Positions 43,584 to 53,243 of a stretch of DNA of 64,000 nucleotides are shown here, piece by piece. Within the stretch, counting starts at the first letter, position 1, and every line of letters begins with the position of its first letter. The stretch lies in assembly GCA_044370375.1 (NCBI GenBank), contig JBILVQ010000001.1, positions 1 through 64,000 of the forward strand, written 5' to 3'. Position numbers and translations under genes: made by a program. The stretch comes from JBILVQ01 sp044370375 (GTDB taxonomy: Bacteria; Bacteroidota; Bacteroidia; UBA4408). The notes below the pieces were generated by a model. The model was not told where the DNA came from, did no database searches, and was given only the letters and a program-made list of their open reading frames with translations.

Positions 43584-44627
43584 ATGGCAAAAAAAATTGC
43601 AAACAAAAAGGGAAAGCCGGCAAAGGATAACAAAAAGAAACCTGTAGCTGCTGCAAAATCTTCCAAAAAGCCGGCTCCAAAACCAGCAAAGAAGGCGGAA
43701 ACTAAACCTGCCAAAAAAGCGGTTTCAAAGCCCGCAAAAAAGGCTGCACCTGCTAAGAAGGCTGCTGTAAAGAAGGCGGCACCTGTAAAGAAAACCGCTG
43801 TAAAAGCAAAAGTTGCCAAAACGGTAACCAAAGCCTCCAAGACAGCAAAACCTGCTCCCAAGCCGGTAAAAAAAGCAGTTAAGCCTGTAGTGAAGGCAGT
43901 TTCAAAAGCCAAGGCTACTGCCGCAAGTCCCAAAAAAGCCAAGGCCGATTTGCTCGCTAAACCGGCACAGAAAATAGCCGCTAAAGCTGTAAGTAAGCCT
44001 GCTTCTAAAAAGGAGGAGAAACCCGTTGCTAAAGCCGTGGTTTCGGTAAAACCCGAAAAGGTAATGAAACCTGCTCCCCAACCAAGTCCCAAACCTTCTG
44101 TGAACCCACGCAAAACCGAAGTTGCTAAAGTAAAGGCGCAACCAAAGAAAGAAGAGTCTATGGTGGATGAAGATGAAGACGATAAGCGTCCAATGCCTGC
44201 TCCGGTTGTTCCAAAGAAGGAAGAAGTGGTGGTGGATAGAAGTGGTTTCTTAACCAGAACAAAGTTTACAGATGCTGAATTGTCTGAATTTAGAGATCTG
44301 ATAAAAAAGAAGTTGGAATTCGCCATCAAGGATTACGAGTTGTTAAAGGATACCTTGTCGCATCGCGATAACAATGGAACAGATGATACTTCTCCAACTT
44401 TTAAATTGCTCGAAGATGGATCAGAGGTTCTTTCAAAAGAGGAAACAACACAATTAGCGGTTCGTCAACAAAAGTACATTCAGTCGCTTGAAAATGCGCT
44501 TATTAGGATAGAGAACAAGACCTATGGCATTTGCAGGGCAACCGGCCAAATGATTAGCAAGGAACGTTTAAGAAGTGTACCCCATGCAACCCTGAGCATT
44601 CAGGCCAAATTGGATCAAAGCAATTAA
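43584..44627 (+). CDS. DksA/TraR-like protein with histone H1-like Lys/Ala/Pro tail
   Basis: This 347-residue protein has two parts. Residues 1 to about 195 are almost only Lys, Ala, Pro, Val and Thr (repeated AKKAA, PAKK and KPA units), like eukaryotic H1 tails and bacterial H1-like DNA-binding proteins. Residues about 215-347 are a DksA/TraR-type domain: a coiled coil, then KTYGICRATGQMISKERL and RSVPHATLSIQAK. Of the four zinc-binding cysteines of DksA only the first remains, so a zinc site is unlikely. The domain may still bind RNA polymerase while the basic tail contacts nucleic acid; both are inference. The gene sits between ileS and lspA, a known Bacteroidota gene order. Confidence 0.82.
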   Translation: MAKKIANKKGKPAKDNKKKPVAAAKSSKKPAPKPAKKAETKPAKKAVSKPAKKAAPAKKAAVKKAAPVKKTAVKAKVAKTVTKASKTAKPAPKPVKKAVKPVVKAVSKAKATAASPKKAKADLLAKPAQKIAAKAVSKPASKKEEKPVAKAVVSVKPEKVMKPAPQPSPKPSVNPRKTEVAKVKAQPKKEESMVDEDEDDKRPMPAPVVPKKEEVVVDRSGFLTRTKFTDAELSEFRDLIKKKLEFAIKDYELLKDTLSHRDNNGTDDTSPTFKLLEDGSEVLSKEETTQLAVRQQKYIQSLENALIRIENKTYGICRATGQMISKERLRSVPHATLSIQAKLDQSN

Positions 44628-44642
44628 CTATTTTCCCTTTCA

Positions 44643-44684
44643 AATGCATTGCCTCATCGCTAAGGTGAGGCATGCATTTTTTTT
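44643..44684 (+). terminator. Intrinsic terminator abutting the lspA start codon
   Basis: The left arm AATGCATTGCCTCA (44643-44656) pairs with TGAGGCATGCATT (44666-44678) with one bulged T, around a 9-base loop. A run of eight Ts (44677-44684) follows. The lspA ATG begins at the very next base, so either lspA depends on readthrough or the hairpin controls its translation. Confidence 0.8.
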
Positions 44685-45365
44685 ATGAAGCCCTATTTTA
44701 AACCTTTTTTGCTTGTTTTTTTGGTGCTGCTTTTCGACCAAGTCCTTAAAATTTGGATCAAAACAAACATGTACCTTGGACAAGAATTTGTTATTTTTCC
44801 CGATTGGTTCATTATCCATTTTACAGAAAACAATGGAATGGCCTTTGGAATGGAATTAGCCGGTTCGGCCGGAAAGTTACTCTTGAGCATTTTTAGGGTG
44901 ATAGCCATTGGAGGCATTGGTTACGGCCTTTATTATGTGGTAAAAAAGAAATTCCATCCGGGATTTATTACCTGCGTTGCTCTGGTTTTTGCAGGCGCAT
45001 TGGGCAACTTGATTGACAGCGCTTTCTATGGCGTTATCTTTGGGGATAGCTATTCAGGGGTAGCTGAGGTATTCCCAAAGGAAGGTGGCTATGCCGGTTA
45101 TCTCCACGGCAAGGTGGTGGATATGCTCTATTTTCCCTTAATAGAGGGCCATTTTCCTCAATGGTTTCCAATTTGGGCTGGTGAAGAGTTTATTTTCTTC
45201 AGGCCTGTATTTAATATTGCGGATATGTCTATTTCTACCGGAATGGGTCTGTTCATCTTGTTTCAGAACAGATATTTTCCTGATCAAAAAATTAAAGAAG
45301 AGGAAAAATCTACGGATGCAGGTGCAACCGAAAACAATGACGAAACGGTAGAAAAACCCCTTTAA
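44685..45365 (+). CDS. lspA: Lipoprotein signal peptidase (signal peptidase II)
   Basis: LspA cleaves prolipoprotein signal peptides in the inner membrane. The 226 residues carry four hydrophobic segments and the conserved motifs ENNGMAFG (49-55), GALGNLIDSAFYG with catalytic D111, and VFNIADMSIS with catalytic D180. The protein is longer than the common 160 residues because of a roughly 40-residue insertion between the two aspartates and an acidic C-terminal tail (EEEKSTDAGATENNDE). It lies 57 bp after the DksA-like gene, with a terminator in that gap. Its last bases overlap the end of the convergent small membrane gene. Confidence 0.93.
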   Translation: MKPYFKPFLLVFLVLLFDQVLKIWIKTNMYLGQEFVIFPDWFIIHFTENNGMAFGMELAGSAGKLLLSIFRVIAIGGIGYGLYYVVKKKFHPGFITCVALVFAGALGNLIDSAFYGVIFGDSYSGVAEVFPKEGGYAGYLHGKVVDMLYFPLIEGHFPQWFPIWAGEEFIFFRPVFNIADMSISTGMGLFILFQNRYFPDQKIKEEEKSTDAGATENNDETVEKPL

Positions 45366-45718
45366 GAGGTTCTTTTTCGCTGGCGGTCTAATACTTTTTT
45401 ACGCTTGTCATCAGTAGAAGAGCTTTTGAAACTCAGCCACAAAGCAATTACCACAAGAATAATTACCATTAATATCATGAACAGAGAGGTCCAGGTACTT
45501 TCGTTGGTCTTTACTATATCCTTGGCCTCACTGAAAACCCCTTTGATGGTTTTGTTTACCCCTGCGGCTGTATCGGCTGACGCGGTGTCTGCTACGGCTT
45601 CCTGTGCAAATGAAATTGCCCCCGTAAATAATCCCTGAAGAAGGATTAAAATACCTGAAAGTGTCCATTTTGTTGGGATTTCCCTCAGATTTAATTCCGG
45701 AATTCGCATACCTGTCAT
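45362..45718 (-). CDS. Small single-pass membrane protein of unknown function
   Basis: This 118-residue protein has an N-terminal hydrophobic segment ending FTGAISFAQE, which looks like a signal peptide. An Ala/Asp/Thr-rich stretch (VADTASADTAAG), a transmembrane helix (FMILMVIILVVIALWLSF) and a very basic tail (DDKRKKVLDRQRKRTS) follow, giving an outside-in orientation. I do not recognise a family. The start at 45718 is chosen because it gives a compact N-region; the frame is open to 45766. It converges on lspA with a 4-bp overlap at the stops. Confidence 0.6.
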   Translation of the reverse strand: MTGMRIPELNLREIPTKWTLSGILILLQGLFTGAISFAQEAVADTASADTAAGVNKTIKGVFSEAKDIVKTNESTWTSLFMILMVIILVVIALWLSFKSSSTDDKRKKVLDRQRKRTS

Positions 45719-45806
45719 AACTTTATTTTTAGAAAAACGCTTAAAAGTACAACATATTATCGACAAATCAAAGAATTAGCCATATTAAAATCTAAAAAAG
45801 CAGGTT

Positions 45807-45839
45807 TTGACATTTTTTAAAAAGTTTTTTCTACCTTTG
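45807..45839 (+). promoter_or_regulatory. Promoter for rimP-nusA-infB operon
   Basis: TTG (45807-45809) and, after 22 nt, TACCTTTG (45832-45839) match the Bacteroidota consensus apart from slightly long spacing. Predicted transcription begins near 45845 and runs into the attenuator hairpin. Confidence 0.65.
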
Positions 45840-45864
45840 TGGCGCTTAAAAAGAAAAATGATAG

Positions 45865-45893
45865 GAGGGGACGAGTAGTCCCCTCTTTTTTTT
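45865..45893 (+). terminator. Leader attenuator upstream of rimP
   Basis: GAGGGGAC (45865-45872) and GTCCCCTC (45878-45885) are perfect 8-base arms around loop GAGTA, followed by eight Ts (45886-45893). This is a complete intrinsic terminator located after the promoter and 11 bp before the rimP ATG, so it sits in the leader of the nusA operon. NusA itself acts on hairpin pausing and termination, so feedback by the operon product is plausible (inference). Confidence 0.75.
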
Positions 45894-45904
45894 CATGCTT
45901 GCCA

Positions 45905-46363
45905 ATGCTTAATGCTGAACATATAAATCAGTTGGTTCTTGAACATATTCACGGTTCAGGAATTTTTCTTGTAGATATTAAAGTTTCTAAAGGAAACAAA
46001 ATATCTGTGTTTATTGACCGTTTGGAAGGACTGGCCATTGATGATTGTGTTGCCCTCAGTCGATTCCTTGAGGAAAAACTAGACCGCGAAGCCAACGATT
46101 TTGAGCTGGAGGTTTCTTCCCCTGGTCTTGATGCACCTTTTAAAGTGCCCGAACAATACAGCAAAGCTGTTGGCAGAACGATTCAGGTCCTTACCCTTGA
46201 AAGCAAGAAATTGGAAGGAGTACTCAAAAAAGTTGAAGACCAAACCTTATTCATTGAGCTCTTAACCAAAAAGAAAAAGGCAGCTAACAACCCTCAAGAA
46301 ACTGAGGTTGTATTGCCCTTGACACAAATTAAATCCACCAAAGAATTGTTAATAATCAAATAA
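45905..46363 (+). CDS. rimP: Ribosome maturation factor RimP
   Basis: RimP helps assemble the 30S subunit. The 152-residue protein has the family's N-terminal alpha/beta domain (VLEHIHGSGIFLVDIKVSKGNKISVFIDR, LAIDDCVALSRFLEEKLD, FELEVSSPGLDAPF) and a small C-terminal barrel. The ATG at 45905 is chosen: the open frame reaches a GTG at 45839, but that lies on the promoter and would translate the attenuator. The operon order rimP-nusA-infB is conserved across bacteria; nusA follows after 6 bp. Confidence 0.95.
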   Translation: MLNAEHINQLVLEHIHGSGIFLVDIKVSKGNKISVFIDRLEGLAIDDCVALSRFLEEKLDREANDFELEVSSPGLDAPFKVPEQYSKAVGRTIQVLTLESKKLEGVLKKVEDQTLFIELLTKKKKAANNPQETEVVLPLTQIKSTKELLIIK

Positions 46364-46369
46364 CCCGAT

Positions 46370-47620
46370 ATGAACCACATCAATCTTATTGAATCGTTTT
46401 CTGAGTTCAAAGAGTTCAAAAGCATTGACCGTCCTACCATGATGAGTATACTCGAAGATGTTTTTCGTAGTATGATTATCAAACGCTATGGAACAGATGA
46501 AAACTTCGATATCATTATCAATATTGACAAAGGCGACCTTGAAGTTTGGAGAAACCGCCTTATTGTTGATGATGAGTTTGCTGAAGATAGCTTCGATTAT
46601 GATGAGAATAAACACATCAGCCTTACAGATGCCCGAAAAGTTGATGCCGATTTCGATATAGGTGAAGAAATAACCGAACCGGTTAACATGAATGATTTCG
46701 GTAGAAGGGCAGTTTTGGCTTTGCGTCAGAATTTGGTTTCAAGGGTGCTTGAACTCGAAAAAGACGGTATTTACCGTAAGTACAAAGAAAGAGTAGGAGA
46801 GATTGTTACCGGAGAAGTTTATCAAATTTGGAAACGCGAAATTTTATTGCTCGATGACGAAGGGAATGAACTTATTTTGCCAAAAATAGAACAAATCCCT
46901 ACCGATTTTTTCAAAAAAGGCGACACCGTTAAATCGGTGGTGGCAAGGGTGGAAATGAAAAACAATAACCCCTCCATTATTCTATCCAGAACTTCCCCCG
47001 TTTTTCTTGAGCGACTTTTTGAACAAGAGGTTCCCGAAGTTTTTGATGGCTTAATTACCATCAAGAAAATTGTTCGCGAGCCGGGCGAGCGATCAAAAGT
47101 TGCTGTTGAATCGTATGACGACAGAATTGATCCAGTAGGAGCTTGTGTGGGTATGAAGGGATCCAGAATTCATGGAATTGTTAGAGAATTAAGAAACGAA
47201 AACATTGATGTAATCAATTACACCAATAATGTTTCACTCTACATTACACGTGCCCTTAGTCCTGCAAAAATTACATCCATAAAACTGGATGAAGAAACCA
47301 AAAGAGCCGAAGTTTATTTAAGACCCGATCAGGTTTCTCTTGCCATCGGAAAAGGAGGCCATAACATTAAATTGGCCGGTAAATTAACCGGGTATGAAAT
47401 TGATGTTTACCGTGACTCTGATATCGATCAGGAGGATGTGGATTTGGAAGAATTTGCAGATGAAATTGAATCCTGGATTATTGATGAATTGAAAGCCATT
47501 GGCTGCGACACTGCTAAGAGTGTACTTGAACTCAGCCCCGAAGAATTGCTGAAAAGAACCGATCTTGAGGAGGAAACAATCAAAGATGTTCGCTCCATTT
47601 TAAAAGCAGAGTTTGAATAA
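46370..47620 (+). CDS. nusA: Transcription termination/antitermination factor NusA
   Basis: The 416 residues cover the N-terminal RNA-polymerase-binding domain (1-125), an S1 domain (about 135-200; VGEIVTGEVYQ...LILPKIEQIP), and tandem KH domains (about 230-345) with VGACVGMKGSRIHGIVREL and LAIGKGGHNIKLAGKLTG. A short acidic/helix-hairpin C-terminal segment (about 360-416) follows. Lacking the two full AR repeats of the E. coli protein is normal for Bacteroidota. It may feed back on the attenuator at 45865-45893. Confidence 0.96.
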   Translation: MNHINLIESFSEFKEFKSIDRPTMMSILEDVFRSMIIKRYGTDENFDIIINIDKGDLEVWRNRLIVDDEFAEDSFDYDENKHISLTDARKVDADFDIGEEITEPVNMNDFGRRAVLALRQNLVSRVLELEKDGIYRKYKERVGEIVTGEVYQIWKREILLLDDEGNELILPKIEQIPTDFFKKGDTVKSVVARVEMKNNNPSIILSRTSPVFLERLFEQEVPEVFDGLITIKKIVREPGERSKVAVESYDDRIDPVGACVGMKGSRIHGIVRELRNENIDVINYTNNVSLYITRALSPAKITSIKLDEETKRAEVYLRPDQVSLAIGKGGHNIKLAGKLTGYEIDVYRDSDIDQEDVDLEEFADEIESWIIDELKAIGCDTAKSVLELSPEELLKRTDLEEETIKDVRSILKAEFE

Positions 47621-47657
47621 TTCTCACACAAAAAAGTTTAAACAATTAAGGAACTGA

Positions 47658-50582
47658 ATGCCCGAAAGCACAGAAAATATCAGGTTAAGTAAAGCCGCCA
47701 AGGAATTAAACGTTGGGATTGCCACCATCCTCGAATTCGCTCAAAAGAAAGGATTAAGCGTGGATTCTAATCCCAATGGGAAAATTTCCATGCAGATTTT
47801 CGAGGTTCTTGAAAAAGAATTCTCAAAAGACAAACAGGCAAAGGAGGAATCTAAGCAAAAGTCATTGTCAACACGCCAGAAAAAGGAGACAATTACCATT
47901 GACGAGAAAACCCCTACACCGCACAGCCACGATAAGAAAGAGGCAGAGGAAATTTTAATCAAGGATAACAATATCCCCTTTCAACGTGAGGTGGAAGTGC
48001 CAAAGGTTGAAGAAGTGGTTGTTGTGCCTGAGCCAGAGAGCATTCCGGAACCTCCGGAAATTATCCCCGAACCTGTGGTTGTTGAAGCTTCTGTACCTCC
48101 TGAAGTTCCGGTACCCGCTGCCCCTGAAAATGCAGAACCTGAGGTAATAAAACCTAGAATTGAAGAAGCCATCAATCCTAAAGTTGTTGGCAAAATAGAT
48201 CTCGAATCCCTTTCCGGCAAAGGAAAATCAGGCAAGAAATCCATCAAAAAGGAAGAAGCCGAAGTGCCTGCCAAAACGAAAGCCAAGGTTAAAGAGGAAC
48301 CCAAAACCGAGCCTGTTCAGGAAGTGCCGGCAACTCCTGCAGTGGTGCCGCCGGCCGAAGTTGAAACACCCAAACCCGAAGCTCCGGAAAAAGTTGAACC
48401 CGAGCACCATGTTACCCAGTACGGAAAATTAGAGGGCCCAACCATTCTTGGCAAAATGGTTTTGCCGGTGAAGGAAGAGAAAAAGAAGCCCGTTGCTTCT
48501 AGTTCCGGAAATGAACAAGGGAAAAAGAAAAGAAAACGCATTAAAAAAGGCCCACTGGGTGCCGAAGGTGGCGCTCCTGACCAAAATCAACAGAACCAGC
48601 AAGGTCAGGCAAATGCCGGTCAACAACAAAGAAGACCTAATCAAAGACCTAACCAGGGTCGTCCGCTTCCTCCCGTTAAAAAAGAACTTACCCAAGAGGA
48701 AATTGATGCCCAGATAAAAGAAACCCTTGCAAGATTAAGCGGTACAGGAAAATCGTCCTCCTCTAAATACAGAAGACAAAAACGTGAATTGGCCAGTCAG
48801 CAAGTACAGGACGATCTACAGCAATTAGAAGAAGGCAAAAGAGTTCTTCACGTAACAGAATTTATTTCTGCCAATGAGTTGGCCAGTTTAATGAACGTTC
48901 CGGTTAACAACGTTATCTCAACTTGTATGAGTCTGGGTATGTTTGTTTCTATCAACCAGCGTTTAAGTGCCGAAATTATTTCCATTGTTGCCGAAGAATT
49001 TCATTTCAAAGTTGAGTTTGTTTCTGCAGAGGCCACTGTATCGGCCAAAGAAGAAGCCGACCGACCTGAGGATCTTACTCCACGACCACCCATTGTTACC
49101 GTGATGGGTCACGTTGACCATGGTAAAACCTCTTTGCTGGACCATATCAGAAAAACCAATGTTATTGGTGGAGAGGCAGGAGGAATTACCCAGCACATTG
49201 GTGCCTATGGGGTGAAATTGGATAGCGGAAAAAGAATTACTTTCTTGGATACCCCCGGACACGAGGCCTTTACAGCTATGCGTGCAAGGGGTGCTCAGGT
49301 AACAGATATAGTAATCATTGTAGTGGCTGCTGATGATAATGTAATGCCTCAAACCAGAGAGGCCATTAACCACGCTCAGGCAGCGGGTGTTCCCATTATC
49401 ATTGCCATCAATAAAATTGATAAACCCGGAGCAAATCCTGACAAAATCAGAGAGGAGCTTTCTGCAATGAACATTTTGGTGGAAGAATGGGGAGGAAAAT
49501 ACCAGTGTCAGGAAATTTCAGCTAAAAAAGGCACCAACATGGATGTTCTCCTAGAAAAAGTTCTTCTTGAAGCCGAAATGCTTGATTTAAAGGCCAATGC
49601 TAAAAAGAATGCCATTGGTACCGTGATAGAATCTTCATTAGATAAAGGACGTGGATATGTAACCACTGTACTTATTCAATCCGGAACACTAAAAATGGGT
49701 GATACCATGCTGGCCGGTTGTTACAGCGGTAAGGTAAAAGCAATGTTCAACGAAAGAGGAATCACCGTAAAAGAGGCCGGACCTTCAACACCTGTGTTGT
49801 TGCTCGGACTTTCAGGTGCTCCTACCGCAGGAGATACCTTTAAAGTAATGGATGATGAAAGGGAAGCCAAAGAAATTGCAGCCAAAAGGCTTCAGTTATT
49901 GCGTGAGCAAGGTTACCGAACACAAAAACATATTACGTTGGATGAAATTGGCCGAAGATTGGCCATTGGCGACTTTAAGGAACTAAACATCATTGTAAAA
50001 GGAGATGTGGATGGTTCTGTTGAAGCGTTAACCGATTCATTGTTGAAATTAACCACCGAAAAGGTTCAGGTAAATGTGATTCACAAATCGGTTGGACAGG
50101 TAACGGAATCCGATGTTTTGCTGGCTTCTGCCTCTAATGCCATTATTGTAGCATTCCAGGTTCGTCCGTCTGCCTCAGCAAGAAAACTGGCCGAGCAGGA
50201 ACAAATCGATATACGGATGTACTCTGTAATCTACGATGCCATCAATGAGGTGAAATCGGCCATGGAGGGAATGTTGGCACCTACTTTTGAGGAAAAAATC
50301 ACCTGTAACATCGAAATTAGGGATGTTTTCAAGATTTCTAAGGTGGGAACCATTGCAGGATGTATGGTTTTGGACGGAAAAGTCAACCGAAACACAAAAG
50401 TCAGGGTAATCCGCGATGGAATCGTGGTTTATACGGGCGAACTGGGCTCACTGAAAAGGTTTAAGGACGATGTGAAGGAAGTTGCCTCCGGATATGAGTG
50501 CGGTTTGAACATCAATAATTTCAACGATATCAAGGTTGGAGACATCATAGAAGGCTACGAAATGGTAGAAATGAAAAGATAA
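47658..50582 (+). CDS. infB: Translation initiation factor IF-2
   Basis: IF-2 is the GTPase that places initiator tRNA on the ribosome. The 974-residue protein has an IF2_N-like helical domain ([20 protein letters not shown]), then a long, low-complexity Pro/Glu/Lys/Val linker (about 60-340, including a Gln/Asn/Arg-rich patch), which is typical and varies in length. A second IF2_N region precedes the G domain (from about residue 480) with [17 protein letters not shown] and NKID. The beta-barrel and C-terminal initiator-tRNA-binding domains complete it. It lies 37 bp after nusA. Confidence 0.97.
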   Translation: MPESTENIRLSKAAKELNVGIATILEFAQKKGLSVDSNPNGKISMQIFEVLEKEFSKDKQAKEESKQKSLSTRQKKETITIDEKTPTPHSHDKKEAEEILIKDNNIPFQREVEVPKVEEVVVVPEPESIPEPPEIIPEPVVVEASVPPEVPVPAAPENAEPEVIKPRIEEAINPKVVGKIDLESLSGKGKSGKKSIKKEEAEVPAKTKAKVKEEPKTEPVQEVPATPAVVPPAEVETPKPEAPEKVEPEHHVTQYGKLEGPTILGKMVLPVKEEKKKPVASSSGNEQGKKKRKRIKKGPLGAEGGAPDQNQQNQQGQANAGQQQRRPNQRPNQGRPLPPVKKELTQEEIDAQIKETLARLSGTGKSSSSKYRRQKRELASQQVQDDLQQLEEGKRVLHVTEFISANELASLMNVPVNNVISTCMSLGMFVSINQRLSAEIISIVAEEFHFKVEFVSAEATVSAKEEADRPEDLTPRPPIVTVMGHVDHGKTSLLDHIRKTNVIGGEAGGITQHIGAYGVKLDSGKRITFLDTPGHEAFTAMRARGAQVTDIVIIVVAADDNVMPQTREAINHAQAAGVPIIIAINKIDKPGANPDKIREELSAMNILVEEWGGKYQCQEISAKKGTNMDVLLEKVLLEAEMLDLKANAKKNAIGTVIESSLDKGRGYVTTVLIQSGTLKMGDTMLAGCYSGKVKAMFNERGITVKEAGPSTPVLLLGLSGAPTAGDTFKVMDDEREAKEIAAKRLQLLREQGYRTQKHITLDEIGRRLAIGDFKELNIIVKGDVDGSVEALTDSLLKLTTEKVQVNVIHKSVGQVTESDVLLASASNAIIVAFQVRPSASARKLAEQEQIDIRMYSVIYDAINEVKSAMEGMLAPTFEEKITCNIEIRDVFKISKVGTIAGCMVLDGKVNRNTKVRVIRDGIVVYTGELGSLKRFKDDVKEVASGYECGLNINNFNDIKVGDIIEGYEMVEMKR

Positions 50583-50637
50583 TGCATCTTTTTCATCCTT
50601 CATGTGTTGAAAATTTTTTTAAAGTTGAAAAAAGTTT

Positions 50638-50645
50638 TACATTTG
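50638..50645 (+). promoter_or_regulatory. -7 element for rplM operon
   Basis: TACATTTG matches TAnnTTTG; no TTG lies at the proper distance upstream, where a T-run occurs instead. A small CCCC-TTTTT-GGGG hairpin (50649-50661) follows, at or near the start of the transcript and about 30 bp before the GTG of rplM. Confidence 0.45.
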
Positions 50646-50689
50646 CAGCCCCTTTTTGGGGTAGTACAATAATTTAAAAAAGAAAAACA

Positions 50690-51145
50690 GTGGACGCTCT
50701 TAGCTACAAAACTGTATACGCCAACAATCAAACTGTTGAGAAACAGTGGTTGGTAATTAATGCCGAAGACCTTGTCCTTGGCCGTTTATCTTCTCAAATT
50801 GCCAAAATTTTGAGAGGAAAACACAAAGCAAGTTTCACCCCTAATGTTGACTGCGGAGACAACGTTATCGTGATTAATGCCGAAAAGGTAAAACTCACCG
50901 GTAATAAAGTTTCTGAGAAGGAATACGTTCGTTACACCGGCTATCCGGGCGGGCAGCGTTTTACCTCTCCTGCATTATTGCTCAACTCTCATCCTGAAAG
51001 GATTATTGAGTTAGCGGTGCGCAGAATGTTGCCAAAAACGAAATTAGGCCGCGCGGTTTTTGGTAATCTTTATGTTTACCCCGGAACCAGCCATCCTCAT
51101 GAGGCACAAAAACCAAAAGAACTCGATATCAAACCTTTGCTTTAA
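50690..51145 (+). CDS. rplM: 50S ribosomal protein L13
   Basis: The 151-residue protein has the L13 fold and signatures: WLVINAEDLVLGRLSSQIAKILRGKHK, VDCGDNVIVINAEKVKLTG and LAVRRMLPKTKLGRA. The start is GTG at 50690, and upstream in-frame sequence offers nothing better. It opens the conserved operon rplM-rpsI-rpsB-tsf. Confidence 0.97.
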   Translation: MDALSYKTVYANNQTVEKQWLVINAEDLVLGRLSSQIAKILRGKHKASFTPNVDCGDNVIVINAEKVKLTGNKVSEKEYVRYTGYPGGQRFTSPALLLNSHPERIIELAVRRMLPKTKLGRAVFGNLYVYPGTSHPHEAQKPKELDIKPLL

Positions 51146-51151
51146 TATTTC

Positions 51152-51538
51152 ATGGAAGTAACCAATACCACCGGAAGAAGGAAAACAGCCGTAGCCCGCG
51201 TTTATTTGCAGGCTGGAACCGGTAATGTTGTGATTAATAATCGCGACCTCAAGAACTATTTTCCAACCGCTACCCTTCAGTACAAAGTACAACAGCCTCT
51301 TGAAGCTACCGGTGTTGCCGGTACTTACGATATTAAAGTAAACGTTGCTGGCGGAGGAATTACCGGACAGGCAGAAGCGGTTCGCTTGGCCATTTCAAAA
51401 GCTTTGGTTGAATTGAACGCAGAAAATCGTACAGCACTTAAACCACTTGGCTTCCTTACCCGTGACCCAAGAATGGTTGAGCGTAAAAAGCCCGGCCAGA
51501 AAAAGGCTCGTAAACGCTTCCAGTTCAGTAAACGTTAA
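51152..51538 (+). CDS. rpsI: 30S ribosomal protein S9
   Basis: The 128-residue protein reads TTGRRKTAVARVYL at the start and has the invariant basic C terminus (RDPRMVERKKPGQKKAR...FSKR) whose tail reaches the P-site tRNA. It lies 6 bp after rplM. Confidence 0.97.
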   Translation: MEVTNTTGRRKTAVARVYLQAGTGNVVINNRDLKNYFPTATLQYKVQQPLEATGVAGTYDIKVNVAGGGITGQAEAVRLAISKALVELNAENRTALKPLGFLTRDPRMVERKKPGQKKARKRFQFSKR

Positions 51539-51571
51539 TTTTTATTTCATACCCAAGCAGAATTCCTCCAG

Positions 51572-52372
51572 ATGTCAAGAACTAACTATACAGAATTACT
51601 CGAAGCAGGTGTTCATTTCGGTCACCTAAAGAGAAAATGGAATCCCAAAATGGCTCCCTATATCTTTATGGAGAAAAACGGAATCCACATCATTGATCTG
51701 AACAAGACCCAGGCGATGCTTGATGAAGCAGCCGATGCAATGAAACAAATTGCAAAATCAGGTAAAAAAATATTGTTCGTTGCTACGAAAAAGCAAGCCA
51801 AAGAGGTGGTTGCCAATGCCGTTGGAAAAATTAACATGCCCTATGTTACCGAAAGATGGCCCGGTGGTATGCTAACCAATTTTGCAACCATCCGTAAGGC
51901 GATCAAAAAAATGTCTACCATCGATAAAATGTCTACCGATGGTACTTTTGAAAATATCCACAAAAAGGAAAGATTGATGTTTACCCGCGAACGCGAAAAA
52001 CTTCAAAAAACCCTTGGAAGTATTGCCGACCTTACCCGTTTGCCTGCTGCCATTTTTATTGTAGATATCTCTAAAGAACATATCGCTGTTGCAGAAGCCC
52101 GCAGATTAAACATCCCTACCTTTGCTATTGTTGATACCAACAGCAATCCTGATGTAGTTGATTTTGCCATCCCTGCCAATGATGATGCATCCAAATCCAT
52201 CGAATTGATCATGCGTGTGCTTACCAATGCCATTCAAGAAGGTTTGTCAGAAAGAAAAGTAGACAAAGACAAAGATGCCGATGGCGCTGATGGAGAAGTT
52301 GTTGCTACGCTTGAAGAAGCCGCTGAAGAAGCAACAGACGGAAAAAGACCAAGAAAATCTAAAAAAGACTAA
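51572..52372 (+). CDS. rpsB: 30S ribosomal protein S2
   Basis: The 266-residue protein shows the S2 core: [57 protein letters not shown] and [14 protein letters not shown]. An acidic then basic C-terminal extension ([14 protein letters not shown]...RPRKSKKD) is variable in the family. The gap to rpsI is only 33 bp, so there is no room for a separate structured S2 leader. Confidence 0.97.
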   Translation: MSRTNYTELLEAGVHFGHLKRKWNPKMAPYIFMEKNGIHIIDLNKTQAMLDEAADAMKQIAKSGKKILFVATKKQAKEVVANAVGKINMPYVTERWPGGMLTNFATIRKAIKKMSTIDKMSTDGTFENIHKKERLMFTREREKLQKTLGSIADLTRLPAAIFIVDISKEHIAVAEARRLNIPTFAIVDTNSNPDVVDFAIPANDDASKSIELIMRVLTNAIQEGLSERKVDKDKDADGADGEVVATLEEAAEEATDGKRPRKSKKD

Positions 52373-52393
52373 TCAACCAAAATAATTTTTACC

Positions 52394-53227
52394 ATGTCAA
52401 GTGGAATTGCCATTTCAGCTGCTGATGTAAACAAATTACGTGCACAAACCGGAGCAGGAATGATGGATTGTAAAAAAGCTTTGATGGAATCTGAAGGAGA
52501 TTTCGAAAAAGCGATTGATTACCTCCGTAAAAAAGGACAAAAAGTTGCTGCCAACCGTGGCGACCGTGATGCCCGCGAGGGTTATGTAATTGCAAAAGTT
52601 GCTGCTGATGCAACCAAAGGAATCATTCTTTCCTTGAACTGCGAAACCGATTTCGTAGCCAAAAACGATGCATTTATTCAGTTTGCTACTGAAATTGCCG
52701 ATAAAGCCTTAGCAACATTTCCTGCAAATGCAGAGGAATTGTTGGCTCAGGATTTGAATGGCTTGTCAGTTGCCGACAGAATTATTGAGAATGTTGGAAA
52801 AATTGGCGAGAAAATAGAAATTTCTCACTTTGCGCCTATTCAGGCGGCTTGTGTGGTTGCTTACAACCATCCCGGAAACAGAGTGGCTACTTTAATTGGC
52901 TTCAATAAAGCATCCAACGAGCAAATCATGCGTGATGTAGCAATGCAAGCTGCTGCAATGGCGCCTGTTGCACTCGATAGAGGAGATGTTTCTACCGAAA
53001 TGCTCGAAAGAGAAATTGAAATTGGTAAGGAGCAAGCAAGAGCAGAAGGAAAACCCGAAGATAAAATTGAAATGATTGCCAAAGGGAAGGTTGAAAAATT
53101 CTATAAAGAATCAACCTTGCTCAATCAAGAGTTTATCAAGGACAACAAGAAAACAGTTCGTCAATACATGGACGAAAACGATAAAGGCCTTACTGCTACA
53201 GCATTCAAGCGAGTAGCCCTCGGCTAA
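52394..53227 (+). CDS. tsf: Translation elongation factor Ts
   Basis: EF-Ts recycles EF-Tu by nucleotide exchange. The 277-residue protein has the N-terminal UBA-like domain (VNKLRAQTGAGMMDCKKAL, DFEKAIDYLRKKG), the EF-Tu contact motif NCETDFVAKNDAF, and the C-terminal dimer-like core. It is last in the rplM-rpsI-rpsB-tsf operon and is followed by a terminator. Confidence 0.97.
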   Translation: MSSGIAISAADVNKLRAQTGAGMMDCKKALMESEGDFEKAIDYLRKKGQKVAANRGDRDAREGYVIAKVAADATKGIILSLNCETDFVAKNDAFIQFATEIADKALATFPANAEELLAQDLNGLSVADRIIENVGKIGEKIEISHFAPIQAACVVAYNHPGNRVATLIGFNKASNEQIMRDVAMQAAAMAPVALDRGDVSTEMLEREIEIGKEQARAEGKPEDKIEMIAKGKVEKFYKESTLLNQEFIKDNKKTVRQYMDENDKGLTATAFKRVALG

Positions 53228-53243
53228 ACTTTATTAGAAATTC

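Noticed and set aside
43517..44329. Long minus-strand open frame (270 codons) opposite the Lys/Ala-rich protein gene
   Set aside because: It is the shadow of a low-complexity AAA/GCN-rich sequence. Its Phe/Ala/Gly-rich translation has no domain, and the plus strand encodes a recognisable DksA-like protein.
45839..45904. GTG-started extension of rimP or leader peptide across the attenuator
   Set aside because: The GTG overlaps the promoter -7 element, and RimP homologs begin at the ATG at 45905. A short leader peptide cannot be supported from codons alone.
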